Shown: positions 44,476 to 53,082, counted from the stretch's first letter. The stretch is 64,000 nt of DNA from a bacterium (GCA_030427205.1 JAUHXC010000015.1:1-64000); one strand, 5' to 3'. Notes: generated by a model not told the origin, from the sequence alone. A program made the numbers and translations.

Positions 44476-45854
44476 GCCGGCTCGGCGCCGGGCTGCTGCT
44501 CCTCGCCCTCGGCTGCGGCGGGCCGCCCGCCCCTCCGCCGCCGCCCTCCACTGCGCTGGACGTGCACGTCGAGCCGGCGGCCGATCTGCAGACCTTGGCG
44601 GTGCGCATCTGCGCCGATCCGCTGCCGCCACGGCTGATGCCGGGCGTACCCGCCGCGCAGGCCTGGACCCACGACTTCCACGTCGTCGACGGACCGCCGC
44701 TGGAGGTACACGAGGGCCGCGTCGCCGTGCCGCCGCAGACCCGCTGCGTCGCCTACACCGTCGACCTGCGCGCCGCAGCCGAACGCGCCACGGCCGATGT
44801 CATCAGCGTCTCGCCGGGCCGCTGGATGTGGCGCCCGACCCGGCTGCCGGCGGTCGACGCCCTGCGCGCCCGGCTGACCGCCACGCCGGGCGCGGCGCAG
44901 CTCTCTCTGCCCTGGCCGCGTCTGCCGGCGGTCGACGGACAGCCCGCGTGGCGCATCCCGTGGAATGGCTTCCGCTATCGCTGCAACGGGCTCATCGGGC
45001 GGTTCGAGCGCGCGGAGCTGGCGGTGGCCGGCGCGGTGCTCGACGTCGCCTTCGTCGGCCGCCCGCAGGGCGATCGGGCGCGCTTCGAAGCGTGGCTCAC
45101 CGCCGCCGCGGCCGATGTGGCCACCGTCTTCGGCGAGTTCCCCGTGCCCCGCGCCCAGGTGATCGTGTCCTTCGAGCCGGGCGCCGGCGTCGGCTTCGGC
45201 GCGACCGCGCGCGGCGGCGGACCGGGCGTGGTGCTCTTCGTCGGCGCCGACACGGGCGCGCACGCGCTCGCCGACGACTGGACGGCGACCCACGAGCTCT
45301 TCCACCTCGGCATGCCGCTCATCGCCCGGGAGGACGCCTGGCTGTCCGAGGGCGTCACCACCGTCTACACCTACCTGGCCATGGCGCGCAGCGGCCGCCT
45401 CACACCCGCCGAGCTGCGCGCCGAGCTGCGCGGTGGCTTCCGCCGGGGCGCGCTCACCGCGACCGGCCGATCGCTCGCGGTCGACAGCCGGCAGATGGCG
45501 CAGACCGGCGCGTGGTGGCGGGTCTACTGGGGCGGCGGCGCCTGGGCCCTCGAACGGGCGCTGGCCATGGCGGCGAGCGGCCGGCGCTTCGACGAAGTCC
45601 TGCGGCTGTGGCGTCAGGCCGCGCTCGACCCGGGACCGGCGCGCTCGGCGATGACGCTCTTGGATTGGGCCGACCGGGCGCTGCCCGGGTTCCACTTCGC
45701 CGAGACGGCCCGGCGCGCGTTGAAAGAGCGGGACTTCCCCACGACCGACGCCCTGCTCGACGCCCTCGACGAGCCCGCCACGCGGGCGACGCTGCTCGCG
45801 CCCTATCCGGCCGACCAGCCGACGATCAAGCCCACGTCGGCCGCGGCCGAATAG
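44472..45854 (+). CDS. Gluzincin-type metallopeptidase lipoprotein
   Basis: Lipoprotein of 460 residues begun by a TTG that overlaps the amidase stop. The signal reads RLGAGLLLLALGC, a clear lipobox. The zinc site is HELFH (His274, Glu275, His278) with third ligand Glu293 in WLSEG, the gluzincin (M1/M61-like) arrangement. N-terminal residues 25-170 form a beta domain. The protein is shorter than canonical M1 or M61 peptidases. The last 52 bases overlap the convergent DUF2063 gene. Substrate unknown. Confidence 0.85.
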   Translation: MSRLGAGLLLLALGCGGPPAPPPPPSTALDVHVEPAADLQTLAVRICADPLPPRLMPGVPAAQAWTHDFHVVDGPPLEVHEGRVAVPPQTRCVAYTVDLRAAAERATADVISVSPGRWMWRPTRLPAVDALRARLTATPGAAQLSLPWPRLPAVDGQPAWRIPWNGFRYRCNGLIGRFERAELAVAGAVLDVAFVGRPQGDRARFEAWLTAAAADVATVFGEFPVPRAQVIVSFEPGAGVGFGATARGGGPGVVLFVGADTGAHALADDWTATHELFHLGMPLIAREDAWLSEGVTTVYTYLAMARSGRLTPAELRAELRGGFRRGALTATGRSLAVDSRQMAQTGAWWRVYWGGGAWALERALAMAASGRRFDEVLRLWRQAALDPGPARSAMTLLDWADRALPGFHFAETARRALKERDFPTTDALLDALDEPATRATLLAPYPADQPTIKPTSAAAE

Positions 45855-46552
45855 GCGGCGCGCACCGCCGCGAGCGGCTGCCCCGAGGCTGCGGCCGCCG
45901 CCGCGGGATCGAGCCCGGCGTCCACCGCCTTCACCGCGAACAGCAGATCGGGCCGCGCCTTCTGGTAGCGCCCGTTGCCCGTCGCGGGCGACTGATAGAA
46001 GAAGACGATCGACGGCGCGGGCGCGGGTCGCGGCGGCGCCTCGCCCCGCCCGTGCGCCAGCATCACGTCGGCGACGGGATACGGGAACTGCATCGGCACC
46101 AGCGTCGGGTTGAGCCCGAGCGGCGCCTGCGGACCGGGCCGTGGCGCGGTATCGCTCAGCGCCCGGTAGAGCGCCCACTCGGCTTGCGCGAGGCAGGTTT
46201 CGAAGGCGGTCCAGCCGAAGCGGGCCGGGCCCTCACCATGCGGGGCGCCGGCCGTCGCTTCAACCGTTGCCTGCACGAACCCGGGGAACGCCTGCGCGGC
46301 GTGGTTGAGGGCCCAATGCCGTGGAGGATGCGCCGCGAAGTAGGCGTCGACGATGGCCGGCCAGTCATCGCTTGCGCGGGCGCGAAATACCGGCAGGTTG
46401 CTCTCGAGCGCCGACGCCACATGCCCCCGGGCGAAGCGGGTGTAGATCGCCAGCCGGCGCGGGTCGGCGCCCAACGCGGCGGCGGCGGCCTCCGGCGTCG
46501 ACTCGCCGCGCAGCGCCTGGTGAAACGTCGCCTGGATCTCCGCCAGCTTCAC
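45803..46552 (-). CDS. DUF2063 partner of MNIO enzyme
   Basis: A 249-residue protein of the DUF2063 (putative DNA-binding) family. It is known as the partner that recruits RiPP precursors to DUF692 enzymes, as MbnC does in methanobactin synthesis. The N-terminal helix LAEIQATFHQALRGE, then LAIYTRFARGHVASALESNLPVF and the C-terminal winged region are typical. It starts at 46552, overlapping the DUF692 stop by four bases. It ends within the convergent peptidase gene. It probably binds the precursor encoded at 47606. Confidence 0.9.
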   Translation of the reverse strand: MKLAEIQATFHQALRGESTPEAAAAALGADPRRLAIYTRFARGHVASALESNLPVFRARASDDWPAIVDAYFAAHPPRHWALNHAAQAFPGFVQATVEATAGAPHGEGPARFGWTAFETCLAQAEWALYRALSDTAPRPGPQAPLGLNPTLVPMQFPYPVADVMLAHGRGEAPPRPAPAPSIVFFYQSPATGNGRYQKARPDLLFAVKAVDAGLDPAAAAAASGQPLAAVRAAYSAAADVGLIVGWSAG

Positions 46553-47409
46553 CCGACCGCCTCGGCGATGGCCCGGGCGCGGTGATTCTCGGCCCGCAGC
46601 ACCGCGAGCGATGGGATGTCATTGTCCCATTCGATCAACGTGCTCACCGGCCCGGTGCGTTCGAGGGTGTAGGCATAGAGATCCCAGACCGCGTCGATGA
46701 CATGATCCCCATGGGTATCGATGATGACATGCCCCTGGTCGTCATGCCCGGCGAGGTGGATCTGCACCACCCGCTCGGCGGGCAGCGCGTCGATGAACGC
46801 CCGCGGATCGTGCCCGTGGTTGCGGCAGTTGACGTAGACGTTGTTGACGTCGAGCAGCAGCCCGCAGTCGGCGCGCTGACACAGCTCGCTCAAGAACTCG
46901 GCCTCGCTCATCTCGGAGGCGGCGTACTCGATGTAATAGCTGAGGTTCTCCAGCAGAAACGGGCGCCGGAGGTGGTCCTGCACGCCGCGGACCCGCTCGA
47001 CGACGTGATCGAGCGCCTCGGCGGTGAACGGCAGCGGGATGAGATCGAGGTAATGCACCCCGTGGGCCGAGCTGTAGCACAGGTGATCGCTCACCCAGGC
47101 CGGATCGGTGCGCGCGCAGAGCTCGGCCAACGCGTCGAGGTAACCCGTATCGGGCGGGTCGAGCGTGCCGATGGACAACGCCGTACCGTGCAGGATCAGC
47201 GGGAAGTGCGCCCGCGCGCGCTCGAGAACCCGGGCCGGCCGACCGCCACGGGCCATGAAGTTCTCGGAGACGATCTCGAGGAAGTCGATGCCTTCGGCGC
47301 CGCCCGGCGCGAAGAGATCGTCCCAGTGCTCGCGGCGTAGACCGACGCCGTGACCCAGGTCGGGCAGCCCCATGCGCGGGGCCGGCACATCCGGTCGCCC
47401 GTGGCTCAT
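46549..47409 (-). CDS. DUF692/MNIO multinuclear iron oxidative enzyme
   Basis: TIM-barrel enzyme of the DUF692 family (multinuclear non-heme iron-dependent oxidases, as in MbnB), which modifies Cys residues in RiPP precursors. The 286-residue protein keeps the expected metal-site residues: His in LILHGTALSIGT, SDHLCYS, Glu in FLLENLSYYI, LLLDVNNVYVN, His in VQIHLAGHDD, DTHGDHV and LIEWDNDIP. It starts at ATG 47409. Genes for precursor (47606) and DUF2063 (45803) flank it in one minus-strand cassette. The likely reaction is conversion of Cys to oxazolone/thioamide or thiooxazole groups. Confidence 0.93.
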   Translation of the reverse strand: MSHGRPDVPAPRMGLPDLGHGVGLRREHWDDLFAPGGAEGIDFLEIVSENFMARGGRPARVLERARAHFPLILHGTALSIGTLDPPDTGYLDALAELCARTDPAWVSDHLCYSSAHGVHYLDLIPLPFTAEALDHVVERVRGVQDHLRRPFLLENLSYYIEYAASEMSEAEFLSELCQRADCGLLLDVNNVYVNCRNHGHDPRAFIDALPAERVVQIHLAGHDDQGHVIIDTHGDHVIDAVWDLYAYTLERTGPVSTLIEWDNDIPSLAVLRAENHRARAIAEAVG

Positions 47410-47436
47410 GACAGTCGACTCACCCGCGGCGACGCG

Positions 47437-47556
47437 GGCATGGCATCCGGCATGGCATACGGCATGGCATATGGCACATCACATGGCACACAGCATCTGG
47501 CACAACACATGACATATGGCATCGAGCGCATTCGGATCGATACCATATGCCATGCC
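47437..47556. repeat. ATGGCAT-type degenerate repeat island 2, with inverted arms
   Basis: Three tandem 12-mers GGCATGGCATNN (47437-47472) are followed by looser ATGGCACA, CATGACATATGGCAT words. GGCATGGCATATGG (47461-47474) has an exact inverted copy at 47543-47556. It lies between the RiPP precursor and the MNIO gene and is related to island 1. Confidence 0.8.
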
Positions 47557-47605
47557 GCGTCGGGGCGGCCCGCGGGCCGATCCCGACGCGCACGGGCGGG
47601 GCGGC

Positions 47606-47827
47606 TCAGCCCCCGCACTTGCCCTCGCCGCCGCACTTGCCTTCGCCGCCGCACTTGCCTTCGCCGCCGCAGCTCGCTTCGGCGCCGTCGGCCTTCTCGG
47701 CGCCGTCGGCCGCGGCCGGGGCCTCGTCGCCCTTGGCCTGCGTGCCGCCGCAGCCGGCCAGCGCCAGGCCGCCGAGGGCCATGCCGAGGGTCAGGGTCTT
47801 CAGGCTCAGGATCTCACCGCGCTTCAT
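47606..47827 (-). CDS. Lipoprotein-leader RiPP precursor with EGKC repeats (HvfA/bufferin-like)
   Basis: A 73-residue peptide precursor. The N-terminus is a lipoprotein signal: basic MKRGEI, hydrophobic LTLGMALGGLALAG, Cys at 26. An Ala/Glu/Asp linker precedes a core with Cys in ASC and three exact GGEGKC units, ending GG. EGKC motifs are those that MNIO enzymes convert to copper-binding groups in HvfA-type peptides. GGAGG lies six bases before the ATG. Downstream on the same strand are the MNIO and DUF2063 genes, after the repeat island. Copper buffering at the cell envelope is inferred. Confidence 0.85.
   Translation of the reverse strand: MKRGEILSLKTLTLGMALGGLALAGCGGTQAKGDEAPAAADGAEKADGAEASCGGEGKCGGEGKCGGEGKCGG
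47615..47668 (-). repeat. Three 18-base units encoding GGEGKC
   Basis: Units 47615-47632, 47633-47650 and 47651-47668 are nearly identical; only a Glu codon differs. They form the modifiable core of the precursor. Confidence 0.9.
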
Positions 47828-47911
47828 GGGTATCCTCCCCGGATATCGTGTCGTGATGCCGCCAACGCGACGGCGGCCGCCCGAGCCTACGCCGGGTCGC
47901 CCTCGCGGTTA

Positions 47912-47923
47912 CAGAAGTTTCTG
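47912..47923. promoter_or_regulatory. Small palindrome in divergent promoter region
   Basis: CAGAA-GT-TTCTG lies in the 168 bases between the RiPP precursor (minus) and the ExbD-like gene (plus). It could be a regulator site for either. No promoter boxes are certain. Confidence 0.25.
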
Positions 47924-47995
47924 CTCGCCGATTTCGACGGGAACCCTCGGCGGTACAGCGGGTCGCACGGGCGTCTCATGCCCGAGGAGGACCCG

Positions 47996-48583
47996 ATGGC
48001 AGACACCCGCAAGAATCGCCCGAACGGCGACGCCCCCGACGCGCTCGATCTCGTCCCGATCATGAACCTCGTCGTATGCCTCATCCCGATCGTGCTGCTC
48101 GGCACATCGTTGGTGCAAGTAGGCACCATCGAGGCCCAGGCGCCCCGCATCTGCGCGAGTTGTAGCGGTGTGGGTGAGTCCGAGCCGCTGGGGCTGCATA
48201 TCACCGTCGGGCCCGGCGGCTTCGAACTGCAGGCCCACGATCGCGCCGCGTTGAACACCGCGTTGATGGACTTGCAGGACCCGACCCAGGCCGAGCCCGA
48301 CGGGGTCACCCTGCCCCGGCGGGGCGACGCGCTCGACTTCGTCGGGCTCTACAACGCGCTGGTGCAGCTCAAGCTCGAGCGCCCCGACGCGGTCACGGTG
48401 AGCATCAGCGCCGGCGAAGGCGTGCCGTGGCGCGAGGTGGTGGCCACGATGGATGTGGCCCGCCACCGACTGACAGAAGACCGCTACGCCGACGCCGGCG
48501 CGCTGGCGGCGGCCACCCCGCGAGCGGCGGGCGGCGGGCAGGATCTGCTCTTTCCCAGCGCGACGCTGACCGCCGTGCGCTGA
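47996..48583 (+). CDS. ExbD/TolR-like membrane protein
   Basis: A 195-residue protein with one membrane helix (IMNLVVCLIPIVLLGTSL, about residues 22-39). It is preceded by the ExbD/TolR-type acidic DALDLVP, the Asp of proton-coupled motor subunits. The periplasmic domain includes GGFELQAHD and VTVSISAGEGVPWREVVATMDVA, the usual ExbD strand-helix pattern. GAGGAGG five bases before ATG 47996 sets the start; an in-frame ATG at 47978 is less likely. No ExbB/TolQ gene is nearby. The short CASC segment after the helix is unusual. Confidence 0.8.
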   Translation: MADTRKNRPNGDAPDALDLVPIMNLVVCLIPIVLLGTSLVQVGTIEAQAPRICASCSGVGESEPLGLHITVGPGGFELQAHDRAALNTALMDLQDPTQAEPDGVTLPRRGDALDFVGLYNALVQLKLERPDAVTVSISAGEGVPWREVVATMDVARHRLTEDRYADAGALAAATPRAAGGGQDLLFPSATLTAVR

Positions 48584-48646
48584 CCCGGCGCGTCCGGCGG
48601 GCGCGGCCCGGTTGACGTCGCCCGCCCGCCGAGCGATCAATGGCCC

Positions 48647-50290
48647 ATGATCCCGCCGCCTCCGCCCGTGCTCTCCGCCCTGCCCGCCCCCGACGCCGAG
48701 CAGCTCTGGACCGCCCTCTGCGCGCTCATCGATCGCATGGGCCAGGCCGTCGAGCACGCGACGGTGCTCGACGACTGCCTCGATCTGCTCATCGAGCTGC
48801 TCGGCGCCGATCGCGGGCTGATCCTGCTCGGCGGCCCCGGCGAGCCGCAGGTGCCGGTCAACGCGCGGGGACAGAAGCGGGCGCTCAAGGAGGCCGAGCG
48901 GGTCGAGATCAGCCGCACGGTCATCGAGGACGCGCTGCGCCGGGGCGAGGCGACGCTGGTGCACCCGATGGCGCAGGTCGGCGCGGTGGCCAGCATGGCC
49001 GAGCTGGGCATCTTCGCCGCCCTCGCCGGCCCGCTGCGGCCGTTCTCCGCCGCCGGCGGGCGGCCGCCGATCGGCGCGCTTTACCTCGACTTTCGCCACA
49101 TCCGCCAGCAGGTGGGCGCGGCGCACCTGCGCTTCTTCGACGCGGCGGCCAAGGTGATCGCCTCGGCGATCGCTCAGTCCCGCCGCATCGAGCGCGCCGA
49201 GGCCGAGCTGGTCGCCGAGCGCACCCGCCGGGCGACCTGGGAGGGGCCGCTGCCGGGGCTCGACGAGCTGTTGCGCTCCGAGCACCTCGAGCGGGCCCGG
49301 CGGGAGGTCCAGACGGCGGTGGCCAGCGACGCGCCGATGCTGATCACCGGCGAGTCGGGCACCGGCAAGACGCTGCTGGCGCAGGTGATCGCCGAGGCCA
49401 GCGGGCGCACGCCGGTGATCAGGGCCACCCTGGGGTCGAGCGACGATCTCAACACCATCACCAGCGAGCTGTTCGGGCACGAGAAGGGCGCGTTCTCGGG
49501 GGCCGTCGGCGCCCGCAAGGGGGTCGTCTCCCACGCCGACGGCGGCACGCTCATCCTCGACGAGATCCTCAACCTGCCGCCAGCGGCGCAGCAGCTGCTG
49601 CTCGACTTCACCCAGTTCGGCACGTACCGCCCGCTGGGCTTCAGCGGACCGCACCCGCGGCGCGCGCGGGTGCGCATCATCGCCGCCACCAACGGCGATC
49701 TGCAGCGGGCGATGCGCGAGGGGCGCTTCCGCAGCGACCTCTACTATCGACTGGCAGGGGTGGTGCTGCGCATGCCGGCGCTGCGCGATCGGCGGGGTGA
49801 CATCCCGGCGCTGGCCGAGAGCTATCTGCGGCGGCGCGACCCGACCCGCGGCTGGACGCTGACCCTGCCGCTGCGCCGGCTGCTGCTCTCGCCTTCGATC
49901 GACTGGCCGGGCAACATCCGGCAGCTCGAGGCGGTCATGGGCCGGGCCCGCGATCGGGCGCTGATGCACGACCCGGCGGCCGATCGCATCGACGCCGGCC
50001 ACCTCGACCCCTTCGACCTGGGCCTCGATACGCTGGCGCCCGAGACGCTGGCCCCGCTGCCGGCGGGCGCGCCGCTGATGGTCGGGTTTCAGATCGAGGG
50101 CGATCGGCTCGCCGAGACGTGGCAGCGGCTGGAGGCCGAGCAGGCGGCGCTCGGCGAGCTGGAGCGGCAGGTGGTCCAGGTGGCCCTGGCGACCCACGAC
50201 GGCGTCGTGAGCCGGGCGGCGCGGGCCCTGGGCATCCCGCGAACCACGCTGGCCAGCCGCATCAACCGGCTGGGGCTCGATCGGGACTGA
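48647..50290 (+). CDS. Sigma-54-type enhancer-binding regulator (GAF-AAA-HTH)
   Basis: A 547-residue bacterial enhancer-binding protein. A GAF-like N-terminal domain (about 35-180) is followed by an AAA+ domain: Walker A GESGTGKT (about 235), GAFSGA (about 281; GAFTGA in most sigma-54 activators), Walker B GGTLILDEI, and IIAATNGDL and FRSDLYYRL sensor regions. The C-terminal Fis-type helix-turn-helix is SRAARALGIPRTTLASRI. The Thr-to-Ser change in the sigma-54 contact loop is conservative, so activity is likely. It follows the ExbD-like gene but has its own leader. Confidence 0.9.
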   Translation: MIPPPPPVLSALPAPDAEQLWTALCALIDRMGQAVEHATVLDDCLDLLIELLGADRGLILLGGPGEPQVPVNARGQKRALKEAERVEISRTVIEDALRRGEATLVHPMAQVGAVASMAELGIFAALAGPLRPFSAAGGRPPIGALYLDFRHIRQQVGAAHLRFFDAAAKVIASAIAQSRRIERAEAELVAERTRRATWEGPLPGLDELLRSEHLERARREVQTAVASDAPMLITGESGTGKTLLAQVIAEASGRTPVIRATLGSSDDLNTITSELFGHEKGAFSGAVGARKGVVSHADGGTLILDEILNLPPAAQQLLLDFTQFGTYRPLGFSGPHPRRARVRIIAATNGDLQRAMREGRFRSDLYYRLAGVVLRMPALRDRRGDIPALAESYLRRRDPTRGWTLTLPLRRLLLSPSIDWPGNIRQLEAVMGRARDRALMHDPAADRIDAGHLDPFDLGLDTLAPETLAPLPAGAPLMVGFQIEGDRLAETWQRLEAEQAALGELERQVVQVALATHDGVVSRAARALGIPRTTLASRINRLGLDRD

Positions 50291-50319
50291 GCGAAGCCGG
50301 CGTCTCGGCCGGCGCGGGC

Positions 50320-52044
50320 TCAGCGGGTGAGCTGCAGCCCGCAGCGCTCGGCGAAGACCTCGTCGCAGCTGCCCGTATCGATCACCTCGCCGAGGCAGCT
50401 CGACAGCTCGAGGTACTCGTCGGCGCACTGCTCCTTGAGGCAGGCGGCGGTGTCGCCGCCCAGCATCAGGGTGTTGATCACGCAGTTCTCCATGCAGGCG
50501 TTCTGCCGCAGGGCGCTGAACGGCGCGGCGCAGCGGGCGCCGCCGCAGCCGATGGTCTCGCGCAGGGCGCAGATGCCGCAGGTCGCCTGGCTGGCGCAGC
50601 CGATGATGCAGTCGGCGGTGTCGCGCTCCCCGGCGGCGGCGCATTCGGCGGCGCAGGCGGCGTCATCGCCGGTGCAGACGGTGCCCGGCGGCGGCGGCGG
50701 CGCGTAGGGCTCGATGAGCGTCAGGTAGACCATGCACATCTCGTCGAAGGTGCCCTCGCCCCAGGTCACGTCCCGCGGCTCGACCTGCGCGCCGTCGACG
50801 AAGGGCTGGTTGGCCTGCGAGTTGTCGTAAGTGCACTCGATGGTCAGCGCCTCGCCCGGCGGCACCTCGATCCACTGATCCCGCGGGATGGCATAGCCCT
50901 GCTGCCAGAGGAAGTCCCACCGCGGGATCTCGAGCAGGCACTCTTCGCTGCCGTCGGCCCGCTCGACCGTCGAGTACAGCCGGGTGCCGAGGGTGTGCAT
51001 ATGGCCCGCGAGCGCGCTGATGGTGAAGGTGCGATCGCTGTAGTTGCGATAGACCGCGGCGTTGACCGCCGCCGCCTCGCCGGCGGGGATGTCCAGGTTC
51101 CGGATGACGATCGGCCGGGTCGAGACCGCGAAGTCGGGCGGCTCGGAGGTCAGCTCCATCTGCAGCGCGGTCGCGTCGGGCTCGGTCGCCGAGCCGATGA
51201 GGTTGTAGTGCACCTGCATCACGATCCTGCTGCCGGCGGCGATCGGCACCGCGAGCCCCTCGGGGTAGACATTGGGCACGCTGCCCGGCACCCAGGCGCC
51301 GATCTGGGTCGGCAGGCCGGGGGCGCTGCCGCCGGCGGCCATCGGGTCGCCCTGAGGCAGCGGCGAGCCGAAGCAGGTGTAGCCCGGGCCGGCCTCGTTC
51401 TCGTCGGCGGCGTATACCAGGTCGAGGTTCTCGGGCGTGATGGCATAGACCAGCACGTGGTGCACCAGCGCGTTGGCGTCGGGCACCACCTGGCTGGCGG
51501 TCAGGAAGACGTCCTCGGGGAACTCGACGTCGAGCACGAAGCAGCGATAGTCGTCGTCGAGGCTCTCTTCGGGGGTATAGGCCTCGGCGGGCACGGCGAC
51601 ATGGGTCGGGTCGAACTCGACCTCGGCGCCCATCTCGATCGGGCTGGCCGTCTCGGGATCACCCAGCGGCGTATCGGCGGCGACCCACGCCCGGAAGAGC
51701 TCCTTCTCGGCGGCGGACATCACCCGCTCGTGCTCGAACTCGCGGCAGTCGGGATCGGGCATCCACGGGGGCATGCGGCCGGCCTCGATGGACGACAACG
51801 CCACGTCGGCCAGCATGCTGACCGACTCGAAGTCGTCGAGCGCGAACGGCGCCACGCCGCCTTCGACGTGGCAGCCGCCGCAGTGGCGGGCGACGATCGG
51901 GGCGACGTCCTGGTGCCAGGTGACCGCTTCTTCCACCGGCGGCAGGTCGGTCGGCTCGCCGCCGGTCTCGCCGTCGCACGCGGCGAGCGGCAGGCCCATG
52001 AGGGCGGCGGTGAAGATCAGGGCGCGGTGCGCGATGTGGGGCAT
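50320..52044 (-). CDS. Cytochrome c/copper type II monooxygenase-like lipoprotein
   Basis: Lipoprotein of 574 residues (lipobox PLAAC, about residue 23; GGAGG before the ATG). A single heme-c motif CGGCH lies near residue 54 (VAPIVARHCGGCH). A peptidylglycine-hydroxylating-monooxygenase-like region follows, with HHVLVYAI, MQVHYN and GHMHTLG, the His motifs expected for its two copper sites. The last 110 residues form a separate Cys-rich domain (AACAAECAAAGE, IIGCASQATCGIC) like the modules at 30410. A redox role at the cell surface is likely; the substrate is unknown. Confidence 0.82.
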   Translation of the reverse strand: MPHIAHRALIFTAALMGLPLAACDGETGGEPTDLPPVEEAVTWHQDVAPIVARHCGGCHVEGGVAPFALDDFESVSMLADVALSSIEAGRMPPWMPDPDCREFEHERVMSAAEKELFRAWVAADTPLGDPETASPIEMGAEVEFDPTHVAVPAEAYTPEESLDDDYRCFVLDVEFPEDVFLTASQVVPDANALVHHVLVYAITPENLDLVYAADENEAGPGYTCFGSPLPQGDPMAAGGSAPGLPTQIGAWVPGSVPNVYPEGLAVPIAAGSRIVMQVHYNLIGSATEPDATALQMELTSEPPDFAVSTRPIVIRNLDIPAGEAAAVNAAVYRNYSDRTFTISALAGHMHTLGTRLYSTVERADGSEECLLEIPRWDFLWQQGYAIPRDQWIEVPPGEALTIECTYDNSQANQPFVDGAQVEPRDVTWGEGTFDEMCMVYLTLIEPYAPPPPPGTVCTGDDAACAAECAAAGERDTADCIIGCASQATCGICALRETIGCGGARCAAPFSALRQNACMENCVINTLMLGGDTAACLKEQCADEYLELSSCLGEVIDTGSCDEVFAERCGLQLTR

Positions 52045-52181
52045 CTCTCCCTCCGTGGATGCTGTGGGGTACAGCGGCGTCAACCCATGGGCGGGGCGCA
52101 GGTTGCGGTCGGGATCACTTTTTCTGCGTTCGAGGCGGCTGTCGGTCGGGTACACCGCGGGCGCGGCGCGCCGGGCGGGCC

Positions 52182-52946
52182 TCAGCCGACGGCCCCGATG
52201 ACCGCGATCGTGGCGTCGTCGGGCGGCCAGCCGAAGCGCGCGCAGAGGTGCTCGAGCTGCGCCTGCATGCGCGCCGGGCGCCAGATGGCGTCGGGGTCCT
52301 CGACGAGGCGGGTCAGCGGCGCGGGCTTGCCTTCGAGGAAGTCGAGGCAGCCGTCCGTGGCGACCACCAGCCGATCGAAGTCATCGCGCGGCCCCTCGAG
52401 GTGCAGTTGAACCGAGGTGTCCACCGGCGCGTCGAGCACGTCGGCGCCCACCCGGGCGTACATCGGGCAGGTGGGGCCGGCCTGCTCGGCTTCGAGGATG
52501 ATCCACTCGCCGTCCTTGCCCACGATGCCGTCGCCGATGCCCGCCACGCAGTAGCGCGCCCGGTCGACGACCGCCATCTGCACCGTGAAGAGGAAGTAGT
52601 CGGCGATCGCATAGACCGGGCCGTCGCCGGGCCAGGCCATCTCCTGCGCGAGCCCTTCGAGGCGGTCGGTCAGCGCTTCGACCCAGCGGCTGATGGTGGC
52701 CAGATCGGCGGCCGCCTTGCCCGCGGTCAGCTCCGTCGCCGCGGTCGCCGCGAGCCAGCGCGCCGCGAGCCGCGCGCCGATCTCCGACCCGGGGCTCGCC
52801 GAGACGCCGTCGGCGACCACCGCGACCGCCCAGCCGTCGCCGCTGGCGGTGGACCAGCCGTCCTGGCCTCCCTGCCCCCGTCGACGGTGGAACTGACCGA
52901 TGACCGAAGCGGCGGAGGCTTCGAGGTGGCGGGCGACGCGGCGCAT
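52182..52946 (-). CDS. PP2C-type protein phosphatase
   Basis: A 254-residue soluble PP2C-family phosphatase (Ser/Thr, Mg/Mn-dependent). The metal-binding motifs are AVVADGVSASPGSEIGARLA, YCVAGIGDGIVG, LVVATDG and DDATIAVIGAVG. The N-terminal HRRRGQGGQDGW matches the usual GxxxxNQD-like start. It diverges from the small lipoprotein at 53083. No Ser/Thr kinase or FHA gene is adjacent. Target unknown. Confidence 0.85.
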   Translation of the reverse strand: MRRVARHLEASAASVIGQFHRRRGQGGQDGWSTASGDGWAVAVVADGVSASPGSEIGARLAARWLAATAATELTAGKAAADLATISRWVEALTDRLEGLAQEMAWPGDGPVYAIADYFLFTVQMAVVDRARYCVAGIGDGIVGKDGEWIILEAEQAGPTCPMYARVGADVLDAPVDTSVQLHLEGPRDDFDRLVVATDGCLDFLEGKPAPLTRLVEDPDAIWRPARMQAQLEHLCARFGWPPDDATIAVIGAVG

Positions 52947-53082
52947 GCCTCACAAGTCTCACGTCCACGGGGCCGCGGCAAGGCCCGCTTGGGTTGGCGG
53001 GGCATCGCGGGGCAGCCGTGCCGGCTTGACCCGCGCCCGCCGGCGGCGGATGATCCGGCGGCCCGGCACCGCAGGGGGATGG

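Noticed and set aside
47437..47556. CRISPR-like array
   Set aside because: Repeat units are 10-14 bases, degenerate and without spacers of uniform length. No cas genes are present.
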